Assembly (NCBI GenBank): GCA_029259935.1
Contig: JAJDEH010000302.1
Span: 1 to 54,130, forward strand
Direction: 5' to 3'
DNA: 54,130 nucleotides
Source: Planctomycetota bacterium
GTDB taxonomy: Bacteria; Planctomycetota; Planctomycetia; Pirellulales; Pirellulaceae
This document shows positions 1 to 9,984 of this stretch, piece after piece. A program made the translations under genes and the position numbers. The notes under the pieces were generated by a model. It made no database searches, was not told the origin of the DNA, and saw nothing but the letters and a program-made list of their open reading frames with translations. Position 1 is the stretch's first letter. Every line of letters begins with the position of its first letter.

Positions 1-132
1 GGCCGCGACTTTGCTACACGCTGCCTTCAGACCCCGCCTCGCGACGACGCCCTTGCGCTTCGCTAATCCTTCACCTCCATCAAGTTGGATAAGGGACTTA
101 CACCCTCAAGTTGAAAAACATGCCTGGCAAAC
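1..132 (-). mobile_element. 5' end of a group II intron (partial, runs off the window)
   Basis: Read on the minus strand from about 132 downward, the sequence starts GTTTGCCAGGCATG, then has a GAGGGTGTAAGTCCC block, a GAAGGATTAGCGAAG block and GTCTGAAGGCAGCGTGTAGC. This resembles the 5' boundary (consensus GUGYG) and early domain I of bacterial group II introns as I remember them. It begins immediately after the T-tract of the clpC terminator, which is where group IIC introns are known to insert. The maturase gene and domains V/VI would lie outside the window. It could instead be a degenerate remnant. The intron call rests on motif memory, not on a folded structure. Confidence 0.55.
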
Positions 133-170
133 CAAAAAAACCCTGACACGCGAAAATCGCGTATCAGGGT
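133..170 (-). terminator. Rho-independent terminator of clpC
   Basis: Positions 141-152 and 158-169 form an inverted repeat (CCCTGA outer arm, then one mismatch, then a GC-rich inner arm) around an AAAAT loop. On the minus strand it is followed directly by seven Ts (140 to 134). It lies 27 bases past the clpC stop codon in the right orientation, so it is a textbook intrinsic terminator. On the plus strand no T-tract follows. Confidence 0.88.
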
Positions 171-196
171 TGGAATTCAAGTTTATCGAAGGGCCG

Positions 197-2758
<2,562 letters not shown>

Positions 2759-2876
2759 GATAGACTCCCCAGGAGCGGTCGCCAGGCTCACGCTCTCCGT
2801 CGAGGAAATGAAAAGTTAGTTTGTCTGATTGGGTGACGTCGGTTTCTTGGTATTGGTTCGTTTCGCTTGTGCGGCG

Positions 2877-3497
2877 CTAAGCTGCCTGGGCGAAATCGAG
2901 CCGGTCGGGGTCGGTGGAATCATCCTCCTGCTGGTCGTCGTTGTTGGTGTTTTCCGTTTGGTTGGTTTGCGTCAGTCTGGTTTGCTCTTGGGAAATCTCC
3001 AAGCACCACTTTTGACTTCCAGGCAGACGGCCGATTGCTTTGAGTTGGCGACGTGCTTCCTCTGGATGGCCGGTGTGCCTTTGCAGCGTCGCCAACATGA
3101 AGCGGGCGTCCACGTCGTTGGGAAAATTCCTCACAATTCGTTCTAAAATGGACTCTGCTTCGACCCAGTGTCCTCTTAAGTATTCCGTCTGTGCTTGATG
3201 AAACAAGTCCTCGTCCGCAAGTTGGGTGTCGGTTGCGACCAGTTGGGGCATCTTACGGTAGTTTCTCCAAGCGGCAATGATCCAGACCAAAGCCAAGCTC
3301 CCCCAAACCACCTGCCGCATTCCAACCGAAAACCATTCCATCCATACAAAGGTCAATAGGAGAGCAAGGTTCAGCATGACCGCGAACACTACCGCGATTG
3401 CTAGCCCAAACATGTCGCCGCGCAACCAAAGTCGCGCCAAGCCAGGCCAAACACACACGATAATGGGTGCTGATCGCACTTCTTCTTGCTCCGGCAT
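2877..3497 (-). CDS. Membrane-anchored TPR-like protein
   Basis: Function unknown. The 206-residue product has two hydrophobic segments near the N-terminus (about 23-50 and 60-77, inner-membrane anchor). A soluble part follows with a TPR-like pattern: the segment reading FHQAQTEYLRGHWVEAESIL is followed by a second helix pair. The C-terminal tail is low-complexity, rich in Asn, Asp and Gln. The chosen start (MPEQEE) gives the shortest leader before the first membrane segment; an in-frame ATG 36 bases upstream is the alternative. It lies 118 bases upstream of clpC on the same strand and could be co-transcribed, but nothing in the sequence ties its job to proteolysis. Confidence 0.75.
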   Translation of the reverse strand: MPEQEEVRSAPIIVCVWPGLARLWLRGDMFGLAIAVVFAVMLNLALLLTFVWMEWFSVGMRQVVWGSLALVWIIAAWRNYRKMPQLVATDTQLADEDLFHQAQTEYLRGHWVEAESILERIVRNFPNDVDARFMLATLQRHTGHPEEARRQLKAIGRLPGSQKWCLEISQEQTRLTQTNQTENTNNDDQQEDDSTDPDRLDFAQAA

Positions 3498-3948
3498 CCA
3501 TGCCAGCAGCGACAAATGCCGCCTTGCCGACAACTCGAAAAGTCATCGTCCAAGTTCGATCAATGGAACTCGAATCGCCTCGGAATTGTAACTCGCAGTT
3601 CTTATACGAGCAAGGCAAGTTAATACGTGGTTTGAGTTTAGGGAAATCAACTCGACTCCGTCCCGTCGTTTTCGCTGTAACTGATACGTCAGGAACCAAA
3701 CTGTACCGTTCATGCCGGCCGAACGGCCAACGATCAGAACTGGCTGGTCACCAACAACGCGGATTATCCTAAGCATTACTCGTGCCATTACTGGCACGGG
3801 AAACTCAATATTGCGGCGTCGAGCCACTCAGGCCAAAGCCACGATTGGACTTACAGCATTTCAGCGGTCAACGACGGTGCTGCGGGACAACCTGCCGGTC
3901 GCGGCGACGATTGCCACAACCATGCCAATATGGCAGATTGAACTGCCC
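3498..3948. other. Non-coding stretch between a TPR gene and thiE (451 bp)
   Basis: This is the divergent spacer between the minus-strand TPR gene and plus-strand thiE. No convincing gene is seen. An 86-codon frame (3681-3941, plus) is open up to a TGA eight bases before the thiE start and reads like protein (rich in Trp, Tyr, His and Asn), but it lacks an early start codon; it may be a decayed gene end or chance. No TPP riboswitch core (CUGAGA and partner) was found. Confidence 0.5.
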
Positions 3949-5034
3949 ATGGATTCTCAAATCGAAAAATCCGTCTCATTTCGAATCATCGACGCCAATT
4001 TCAACCGGGCTGCCGAAGGGCTGCGCGTGGTGGAAGAGCATCTACGATTCGGACTCAACGATGCCCACCTGACTCTTCTGTGCAAGCAACTGCGGCACCG
4101 TTTGACGGAGGCGGTCGCGAAGTTCGCCGAAAACAGCCTTATCGCGGCGCGCGACACCCAGCACGACGTCGGCACCGAGTTGCAATTGAAAACGGAATAC
4201 CGCCGCGACACTCTGGGAGACATTTGGCGAGCCAACCTCAAACGCGTCCAGCAGTCGCTGCGCTGCATGGAGGAATACGGCAAGACCGTCGATGCATCGG
4301 CGGCCCAGCGATTGGAAGCGATCCGCTATGAAACGTATAGCCTGGAAAAGGCGATCGCCTTGACCAGCACCGCGCTGCAAGTGTTCCAAGACCGCCGCCT
4401 ATACGTTCTGATCGACGGACAGCGATCCGAAGAGGAGTTCCGCCGACTAGTGGAGTCTCTAGTCAATGCGGGCGTCGATGTCCTGCAACTGCGTGACAAG
4501 ACGCTAGGTGACCGGCAACTGATCGAGCGAGCCCGCCTGCTGCGCGCGAAGACTCGCGAGACTTCGACCTTGTTCATCATGAATGACCGCCCCGACTTGG
4601 CCGTGTTGTCGCAAGCCGACGGCGTTCATGTTGGACAGGACGAACTACCGGTCGCGGATGCCCGGCGTGTTGTCGGCTCGGAAGCCATCGTGGGCGTTTC
4701 GACGCATTCAATTGAGCAAGCGCGGCAGGCGGTGCTCGACGGAGCCAACTACATCGGCGTCGGTCCGACTTTTCCTTCCAAAACAAAGCAGTTCGACCGG
4801 TTTCCAGGACTAGACCTTCTCAAGCAGGTCAGCAGCGAGATCAGCCTGCCGGCATTCGCGATCGGCGGCGTCAGCTTGGATAATCTCAAAGACGTATGGA
4901 AAACCGGCATCCAACGCATCGCGGTAGGACACGCCGTGACAGCAGCTCCGGTTCCAGCGGAGGCGACAGTAAGATTCCAAACACGAATCGCGGACCTTCA
5001 GTGCAATTCGCGCAGCGAGACAGAGTGTACTTGA
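3949..5034 (+). CDS. thiE: ThiD2-ThiE fusion: thiamine-phosphate synthase
   Basis: Joins HMP-pyrophosphate and thiazole phosphate to make thiamine monophosphate in the cytoplasm. Residues about 8-130 (FRIIDANFNRAAEGLRVVEE start) match the ThiD2 type of domain, known as a non-orthologous HMP-phosphate kinase fused to ThiE in Planctomycetes and others. Residues about 148-345 are the ThiE barrel, with LQLRDKT, NDRPDLA, DGVHVGQ, GVSTHS, GVGPTFPSKTK and a late IGG phosphate loop. The start chosen (MDSQIEK) is just before the ThiD2 motif; an ATG nine codons earlier (MPIWQIE) is possible, and neither has a strong ribosome-binding site. The gene stands alone and converges on a small membrane-protein gene. 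Confidence 0.93.
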   Translation: MDSQIEKSVSFRIIDANFNRAAEGLRVVEEHLRFGLNDAHLTLLCKQLRHRLTEAVAKFAENSLIAARDTQHDVGTELQLKTEYRRDTLGDIWRANLKRVQQSLRCMEEYGKTVDASAAQRLEAIRYETYSLEKAIALTSTALQVFQDRRLYVLIDGQRSEEEFRRLVESLVNAGVDVLQLRDKTLGDRQLIERARLLRAKTRETSTLFIMNDRPDLAVLSQADGVHVGQDELPVADARRVVGSEAIVGVSTHSIEQARQAVLDGANYIGVGPTFPSKTKQFDRFPGLDLLKQVSSEISLPAFAIGGVSLDNLKDVWKTGIQRIAVGHAVTAAPVPAEATVRFQTRIADLQCNSRSETECT

Positions 5035-5044
5035 GAAAGCTTCG

Positions 5045-5063
5045 GTCGCGCTAGGCGCGCGAC
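5045..5063. terminator. GC-rich hairpin between convergent genes
   Basis: GTCGCGC (5045-5051) pairs perfectly with GCGCGAC (5057-5063) around a five-base loop. It sits between the thiE stop and the stop of the opposing small membrane gene, so it could end transcription from both sides. Neither strand carries a T-tract, so intrinsic termination is uncertain. Confidence 0.4.
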
Positions 5064-5353
5064 TAGTCGGAAACTTCGATCGCCGGATCATGTCGGCGAC
5101 TTATCACCCACCCGATACCGCTGATGCCAACTAGTGTCAGGCTCGACAGTTGCCCTAACGCAAGCAAGCCTACAAGTATGATGAACCAGCGTGTCTCATC
5201 CGCATCGGGAGCGACAGCCCTCAGAATTCGATCTGCCACGAAAAAGATGCCTGCGAGGCAAAGACACCCGAAACATGCGCGTATCCAGAAGCGTCGCCAC
5301 TTTGGACGCGGATTAGCACTTTGCCTTGGAGCCTCGTAGTGATTTCTGTCCAT
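5063..5353 (-). CDS. Small two-helix membrane protein, unknown
   Basis: A 96-residue product with a basic N-terminus (KWRR, so likely cytoplasmic) and two hydrophobic helices at about 26-48 and 56-84. A short polar tail follows. No family is recognised. It converges on thiE, with the stop codons about 30 bases apart, and its stop overlaps the hairpin at 5045-5063. Its only same-strand neighbour upstream is another membrane protein of unknown function, 166 bases away, so co-transcription is possible. Confidence 0.6.
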   Translation of the reverse strand: MDRNHYEAPRQSANPRPKWRRFWIRACFGCLCLAGIFFVADRILRAVAPDADETRWFIILVGLLALGQLSSLTLVGISGIGWVISRRHDPAIEVSD

Positions 5354-5519
5354 CGGTCTCTCATCCGGTCGTCATCTTCGACGAATTGAACACGCTCACT
5401 CAAAACGCATCCACGCCAAAGCGTTTCCCATAGCAACGTCCGTCACCGCTGCAACCGAGCTTCTTGAACAGAGGACTTGAAATTTGGCTCGAAGATTCGC
5501 GACGTCAAATCCTTAATGG

Positions 5520-6122
5520 TCATGCCTCTGTATCGACTAGTTCAGCCTCTATTGCCTGCTGGTCATTTGCTTCTGCCGAGTTAGCCTTTCTCGCCCACAA
5601 GGAATGGACGAAAACAACAGTCACCAAGCCGATCAATACACCAAGAGTATATCGGTTCGGGACGAGAGTCACGACGATTACGAAGAGCGGAATCAAGCCT
5701 ATGCAGTTGAATTGAGACATCTTCAGCATCAGCTTCATCGAAAACTGAACTTGCCCGGAAATCTCGTGTGGGTGCCGATTGAGATAGCGAAAGAGCAGTA
5801 GGTTCGTAAGGTGGCGACCGCAAACGGATCCAAATACGCCAAAGAGCATTCCTAGTACAATCTTGAATGTATCAAATGGCAGTATCGCCGCCACTTGATC
5901 CATCAAGATGAGCAGAACGGTGACAAGTGCGACCAAGGCGATGTGTCGAGGGTTGAACCATCGAACCTGATCGACACTCTTGCGCCACAGCGGATTCAGT
6001 TCGTAGGATGCTGTCGTAAAGTGATTGCGGTAAACGGCCGCGGAGTTCTTCGCGCCGAGAATGGTCAGCGCGTAATCAGCGAACATCAGGATGGGTACCG
6101 CAATGAGTTCCGGGTGGTTCAT
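5520..6122 (-). CDS. Multi-pass membrane protein, unknown
   Basis: A 200-residue protein with about five hydrophobic helices (roughly residues 5-20, 60-78, 84-102, 132-155 and 158-178) and an acidic C-terminal tail. The stretch YELNPLWRKS, placed between helix one and two, is the most distinctive motif; I do not recognise the family. The start ATG is the only good one before the first helix. It sits in a run of minus-strand hypothetical genes (5063-7318) with loose spacing and no shared functional clue. Confidence 0.68.
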   Translation of the reverse strand: MNHPELIAVPILMFADYALTILGAKNSAAVYRNHFTTASYELNPLWRKSVDQVRWFNPRHIALVALVTVLLILMDQVAAILPFDTFKIVLGMLFGVFGSVCGRHLTNLLLFRYLNRHPHEISGQVQFSMKLMLKMSQFNCIGLIPLFVIVVTLVPNRYTLGVLIGLVTVVFVHSLWARKANSAEANDQQAIEAELVDTEA

Positions 6123-6263
6123 GTTTCGCTGAATGTTGAGGAATAACTACTGGCTCTTTAGCACGCCCGGTTCGTCGATTTGCTCGCTGCTGCCCGATAG
6201 CGCACGTGGTCTGGCCGTGGAGCCGATCGGATTCTTGCAATCCTTCCTTGCGATTTTACCACC

Positions 6264-6749
6264 TTAAAATTGATATTCACCTAACGGACATCCCAGAACC
6301 GTTAGCAACTCATCGGTCTTTTTTCTACGGACATGGCAACTCCGCCCACCACAATCAAATTCAATATCACCTTGAATGCCATGGACCAGCAAACGGGTTT
6401 CCTCAGCCGAAACAGTTTCCACCCACAAAGAACCCTCTTCCTTGGAAACTGAATTATGGACCGCTAAAACATCCGTGAACTGAATATCGTCATGAAAAAT
6501 GGGAAGGCGATAGCGATAGCATCCCAACCAGTTCACTTTCACATCCGCGTGCGGTTCGAAATAGAAATACATGCGAAATCGTGCAGTCTGTTCACAAGGG
6601 TTTTGCTGGAAGTTCGGCACGTCCAACCAACATTCACTCCAGTCGGCGGCCAGCGTCTGAATGTTGACGGAGCCATGCCAACAGTCGAAGCCATCGTCGT
6701 CGCCCTTCGTTCCGAATTGCATCATCTTATCCCTGTCGCCATGAATCAC
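6264..6749 (-). CDS. Hypothetical protein translationally coupled to a zinc-ribbon gene
   Basis: A soluble-looking 161-residue protein without a signal peptide or membrane helix, rich in aromatic residues and with several His and Cys. Its family is unknown. The ATG overlaps the stop of the upstream zinc-ribbon gene as ATGA (6746-6749), so the two are almost certainly translated together and may act together. The beta-strand-like pattern (RFRMYFYFEPHADVKVNW) suggests a compact beta fold; that is only an impression. Confidence 0.65.
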   Translation of the reverse strand: MIHGDRDKMMQFGTKGDDDGFDCWHGSVNIQTLAADWSECWLDVPNFQQNPCEQTARFRMYFYFEPHADVKVNWLGCYRYRLPIFHDDIQFTDVLAVHNSVSKEEGSLWVETVSAEETRLLVHGIQGDIEFDCGGRSCHVRRKKTDELLTVLGCPLGEYQF

Positions 6750-7318
6750 CCGTCGTTGCCCTCTTCCAGCGGATTCTTGTGTCGATTCTCCGCTTCGCTC
6801 ATTCTCCGTGCCAAATCAGCCCATCGAATTCGAGATAATTCGGATACGGCAGTCACGAATGCGGGATGTATTCCTGCAATCGCAACTTGTCGTCCATCAA
6901 CGGGCGTGCCTGTAATGCCATCCAGGCGAGCGTCGTCTACGTGCCTGCCGCAAACCGGCAATGGAAGATCCACAGGCCTTTCGTCGAAGGCTTCATTCGC
7001 GACCAACCTGCCAAATATCCCGCCGATTGCATGCCTTAGAAGCGTTTTCTTTACGAGATGATCGCGTTGGAACCTGAAGCGGATGAACTGTTGAGCTTTG
7101 ACGCCACAGAGCACGCACAAATTTGGAAGGTCGCTTGGAACATCGACAATGACTTTCCCCGCCGGTTGCGATGCAAAGGAACTAGCAACCGGTTGCCAAG
7201 CACGGGGAGGGTCCGCTGGTGGAGGCGGTTTATCGAGTGATTCACGGCAATAGGGGCAAAACGCGTCGACAACCGTGGGCAGCCGTTCCCCACAGTTTGG
7301 GCATTGCTCTGTCGCCAT
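6746..7318 (-). CDS. Zinc-ribbon protein, unknown function
   Basis: The 190-residue product starts MATEQCPNCG and carries a rubredoxin-type zinc ribbon made by two CxxC knuckles (Cys6, Cys9, Cys21, Cys24). A proline-rich linker follows, then a second domain with CVLCG and later CGRH, which may hold another metal. Start at 7318 is chosen because the ribbon begins at once; the reading frame is open 81 bases further upstream, but that part is unlike protein. It overlaps the next gene by four bases (ATGA). Such ribbons in small bacterial proteins usually mediate protein or nucleic-acid contacts; the role here is unknown. Confidence 0.72.
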   Translation of the reverse strand: MATEQCPNCGERLPTVVDAFCPYCRESLDKPPPPADPPRAWQPVASSFASQPAGKVIVDVPSDLPNLCVLCGVKAQQFIRFRFQRDHLVKKTLLRHAIGGIFGRLVANEAFDERPVDLPLPVCGRHVDDARLDGITGTPVDGRQVAIAGIHPAFVTAVSELSRIRWADLARRMSEAENRHKNPLEEGNDG

Positions 7319-7403
7319 TGGAATCGACTCCGTCACATTGCATTTGCAATCGGTCACCCGCGGTTGGTCTTCGCTTTGAAAACACGCCGCCGGCCACACC
7401 CGT

Positions 7404-8054
7404 CTAATTTTTCTTTTGATGAAGGATTCGTTGGACCTCGGTTGTCAGCGCCAGACCTAGACGTAGGTGTTGATCTTCGTCCAAATGTACACCATCCACC
7501 TGGCTGGTTCGCGTAACGGAACCCGCGTCAAAAAAATGGCATTTAGCGTCGTTCGCGACTTTTTGCATCGCGTCGGCAAGCCCCACGGCCTTAATATCGG
7601 CACCTTTGAACTTGGGCGCGATGGCTCCCTTCGCTGTTTGAATTGGCGGCGGCGCGACGACCAGAATCTCGGGAATCGGCATGCCAGGTTCAATGGGCGC
7701 TCGGCGGATCGACGCGATAATGGCGTTCATGCCTTGAGATGATTGCCAAGCGTTGCAATCATGCATCGACTGAAAGTCGTTCGTTCCCAGAAATAAAATT
7801 ACCAGTGACAACGGCGAGTTGATTTCAATCCTTTGTTCAAGCCCTGCAAGTCCGTTGCGACCGGGCTTGAACGGATCTTCCCAGGCCGTTCGGCGGCCAT
7901 TGAGGCAATCCTCGACGACGCGCGCCGAAGCTCCCGCTTTAGCAAGTTCGATCTCCATGACGCCCGGCCAGCGCTGGCCGAACAGGTAGCGACCGCGTGA
8001 GTTGGGGATGATCCCCCAGCTAAGAGAGTCCGCGTACACGAGTATTTGATGCAC
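7404..8054 (-). CDS. SGNH/GDSL-family hydrolase (arylesterase-like)
   Basis: An esterase or lipase of the SGNH fold, 216 residues with no signal peptide, so probably cytoplasmic. Block I is ADSLSWG with nucleophile Ser10. Block III is GTND (90-93), which supplies the oxyanion Asn. Block V is VDGVHLD with Asp187 and His190 completing the triad. The arrangement fits the arylesterase/acyl-CoA thioesterase branch that acts on small acyl or aryl esters; the true substrate cannot be told from sequence. The gene is divergent from aroF and 86 bases from the zinc-ribbon start. Confidence 0.85.
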   Translation of the reverse strand: MHQILVYADSLSWGIIPNSRGRYLFGQRWPGVMEIELAKAGASARVVEDCLNGRRTAWEDPFKPGRNGLAGLEQRIEINSPLSLVILFLGTNDFQSMHDCNAWQSSQGMNAIIASIRRAPIEPGMPIPEILVVAPPPIQTAKGAIAPKFKGADIKAVGLADAMQKVANDAKCHFFDAGSVTRTSQVDGVHLDEDQHLRLGLALTTEVQRILHQKKN

Positions 8055-8372
8055 CGACTTTCCTTTCCTTGTCCCTCTGGCTGCACATGATTTCTACCTC
8101 GCAGCTTATCCGTTAAGTGGCGGGGCTACAATGAATTTCAGCGTACTGCCCAAACTCCGCTTGCCTGGACCAACACGTGGCAAACTCAGGCGCGAATCGA
8201 AAATTGCGGCGGAAACTCCATGTTACCGCAAAGTGTTCTTGAAAAGAGTAGCGGGAGTCGGTTGCGGACTTGGGCTCCTCGCGGTTTACTTCTGTGTAGG
8301 ACGCTTCCCCATCCACTGATTCGACCGCCAACGGCCCAAGAATCCCGTCTTACACAAGCTCAGGACTACACC
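8055..8372. other. Non-coding divergent spacer before aroF (318 bp)
   Basis: Separates the minus-strand SGNH hydrolase from plus-strand aroF. A TACAAT hexamer at 8127-8132 could be a -10 element, but no matching -35 is clear. A 62-codon plus frame (8131-8319) with one hydrophobic patch is open but has no ribosome-binding site and no recognisable similarity; I do not call it a gene. Confidence 0.4.
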
Positions 8373-9389
8373 ATGCTCGTCGTCATGCACAGTCAAGCGA
8401 CTCCCGACCAGATTGAACATGTGGTTCTCGCCATCGAGGGATTGGGTCTGGCCTCGCATCCGATGCCGGGCCCCACGCGAACGGCGATCGGCATCACCGG
8501 TAATGTGGAAGCAATCGATCCCACCCGACTGGAAGGGTTGGGCGGCGTTCGCGAGTTAATCCGCGTTACGAAACCATACAAATTGGCCAGCCGCGAAATG
8601 CACCCCGATGATACGGTGGTGGCCGTGGGTTCGACTCAGTTTGATGCCAGCCGTTTCACGATCATTGCCGGTCCCTGCTCGGTCGAGAATGAATCGATGA
8701 TTATGAAAACGGCGGAGTTTTTGGTCAGCCGTGGAGTCGGGCTGTTACGGGCGGGAGCTTTCAAGCCGCGTACCAGTCCCTACAGCTTTCAAGGAATGGA
8801 GCATGAAGGGCTGGCCATCTTGGATCGAGCCCGGTCGGCGACGGGCATTGGAATCGTTACCGAGGTCATGGAAGCGAGCCAAATCGAAGCGATCGAACAA
8901 GCGGCCGACATGTTGCAAATCGGCACGCGCAACATGCAGAATTTTCCGCTGCTGAAGCGAGTGGCCCAAAGTCCCAAGCCCGTGTTGTTGAAACGCGGTA
9001 TGTCGGCCATGCTGGAAGAATGGCTGATGGCAGCCGAATATCTACTCTCTGGCGGTAATCGTAACGTGGTACTGTGCGAGCGCGGTATCCGCACGTTCGC
9101 CGACCATACACGCAACACGCTTGACCTGTCCGTCGTGCCGCCGGTCAAGAAGCTATCGCATTTGCCGATCATCGTCGATCCAAGTCACGGCACCGGAAAG
9201 CGCGATTATGTCACACCGATGGCACTGGCCGGGTTGGCCGCCGGAGCGGATGGTCTGATGGTGGAAGTGCATCCAGATCCAGAGAAGGCGTTGTCGGATG
9301 GAGCGCAATCTCTAACTTTCGACCAATTCGACGACATGCTTGAAAAACTGAAATTGCTCGGTGAACCGCTAGGTCGCCAGATTTGCTGA
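8373..9389 (+). CDS. aroF: 3-deoxy-7-phosphoheptulonate (DAHP) synthase, AroA beta type
   Basis: First enzyme of the shikimate pathway: condenses phosphoenolpyruvate with erythrose 4-phosphate. The 338-residue protein has an N-terminal ferredoxin-like regulatory domain (about 1-70, VVMHSQATPDQIEHVV), as in the Thermotoga/Bacillus-like beta class. The catalytic barrel follows, with AGPCSVE (99-105), GAFKPRTSPYSFQG (128-141), KRGMSA and DPSHGTGKR. Start at the ATG before LVVMH; the frame stays open upstream into the spacer, but that extension has no family support. Only a weak AGG precedes the start. A CYTH gene follows 22 bases later and is probably co-transcribed. Feedback control through the N-terminal domain is expected from the family. 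Confidence 0.95.
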   Translation: MLVVMHSQATPDQIEHVVLAIEGLGLASHPMPGPTRTAIGITGNVEAIDPTRLEGLGGVRELIRVTKPYKLASREMHPDDTVVAVGSTQFDASRFTIIAGPCSVENESMIMKTAEFLVSRGVGLLRAGAFKPRTSPYSFQGMEHEGLAILDRARSATGIGIVTEVMEASQIEAIEQAADMLQIGTRNMQNFPLLKRVAQSPKPVLLKRGMSAMLEEWLMAAEYLLSGGNRNVVLCERGIRTFADHTRNTLDLSVVPPVKKLSHLPIIVDPSHGTGKRDYVTPMALAGLAAGADGLMVEVHPDPEKALSDGAQSLTFDQFDDMLEKLKLLGEPLGRQIC

Positions 9390-9411
9390 CGGATCATCCA
9401 CAGGACACAAC

Positions 9412-9966
9412 ATGGATTACGAAGTCGAACAAAAGTTTCGTGTTAGTGACTTCAAGCACGTCGAAGCGGCGCTTGGCTCACTGGCTGCTTCAATCCAGCC
9501 GGCGGTCACGCAGGTTGATCATTACTACGAACATCCCTCGCGAGATTTTTCTCAAACCGACGAAGCGCTGCGGATTCGTCGCGTTGGCGATACTCAGTTC
9601 ATAACCTACAAGGGCCCCAAGATCGATAAGACGACCAAGACGCGTCGTGAAATCGAACTGCCGCTGGCCGCCGGAGAAAAGATGCCCGAGCAATTTGGCG
9701 AATTGCTAAAGGCGCTTGGTTTTTCGTCGGTGGCCGAACTTCCCAAGCAGCGAAGAATGGCGTCCGCGTTGTGGCGGAATCGAGAGATTACCGTTTCACT
9801 CGATGAAATCGATTCGCTCGGCAAGTTCGTGGAACTGGAAATCTTGACAGGTGAAGAGGACCTTGAAGCGGCCAAGGCGCTCATTTTCTCGTTCGCCGAA
9901 CATCTTGGACTTGCCGACGTCGAGCGGCGAAGTTACCTGGAACTGCTGTTGAAAGTGAATGACTAA
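9412..9966 (+). CDS. CYTH-domain protein (class IV adenylate cyclase / triphosphatase-like)
   Basis: A 184-residue single-domain CYTH tunnel protein. The signature ExExK is present as E4-V-E6-Q-K8, and later strands carry the basic/acidic pairs LRIRR, TYKGPK, RREIEL, VSLDEID and FVELEI. It has the length and the HYYEHPSRDF segment of the CyaB-like branch. That branch includes class IV adenylate cyclases, thiamine triphosphatases and inorganic triphosphatases. Annotators often call it 'class IV adenylate cyclase'; sequence alone does not settle whether it makes cAMP or cleaves a triphosphate. It follows aroF by 22 bases and converges with the NPCBM gene, leaving an 18-base gap. Confidence 0.88.
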   Translation: MDYEVEQKFRVSDFKHVEAALGSLAASIQPAVTQVDHYYEHPSRDFSQTDEALRIRRVGDTQFITYKGPKIDKTTKTRREIELPLAAGEKMPEQFGELLKALGFSSVAELPKQRRMASALWRNREITVSLDEIDSLGKFVELEILTGEEDLEAAKALIFSFAEHLGLADVERRSYLELLLKVND

Positions 9967-9984
9967 CATAAATCGCGGACGATC

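Noticed and set aside
3681..3941. An 86-codon plus frame ending eight bases before thiE, with protein-like composition
   Set aside because: No start codon near its beginning, a stop just before it, and no recognised family; kept only as a possible decayed fragment.
3498..3948. Possible TPP riboswitch before thiE
   Set aside because: The conserved CUGAGA and its partner motif were not found on the coding strand.
8131..8319. A 62-codon plus frame with one hydrophobic patch before aroF
   Set aside because: No ribosome-binding site and no similarity; the length is within chance for this base composition.
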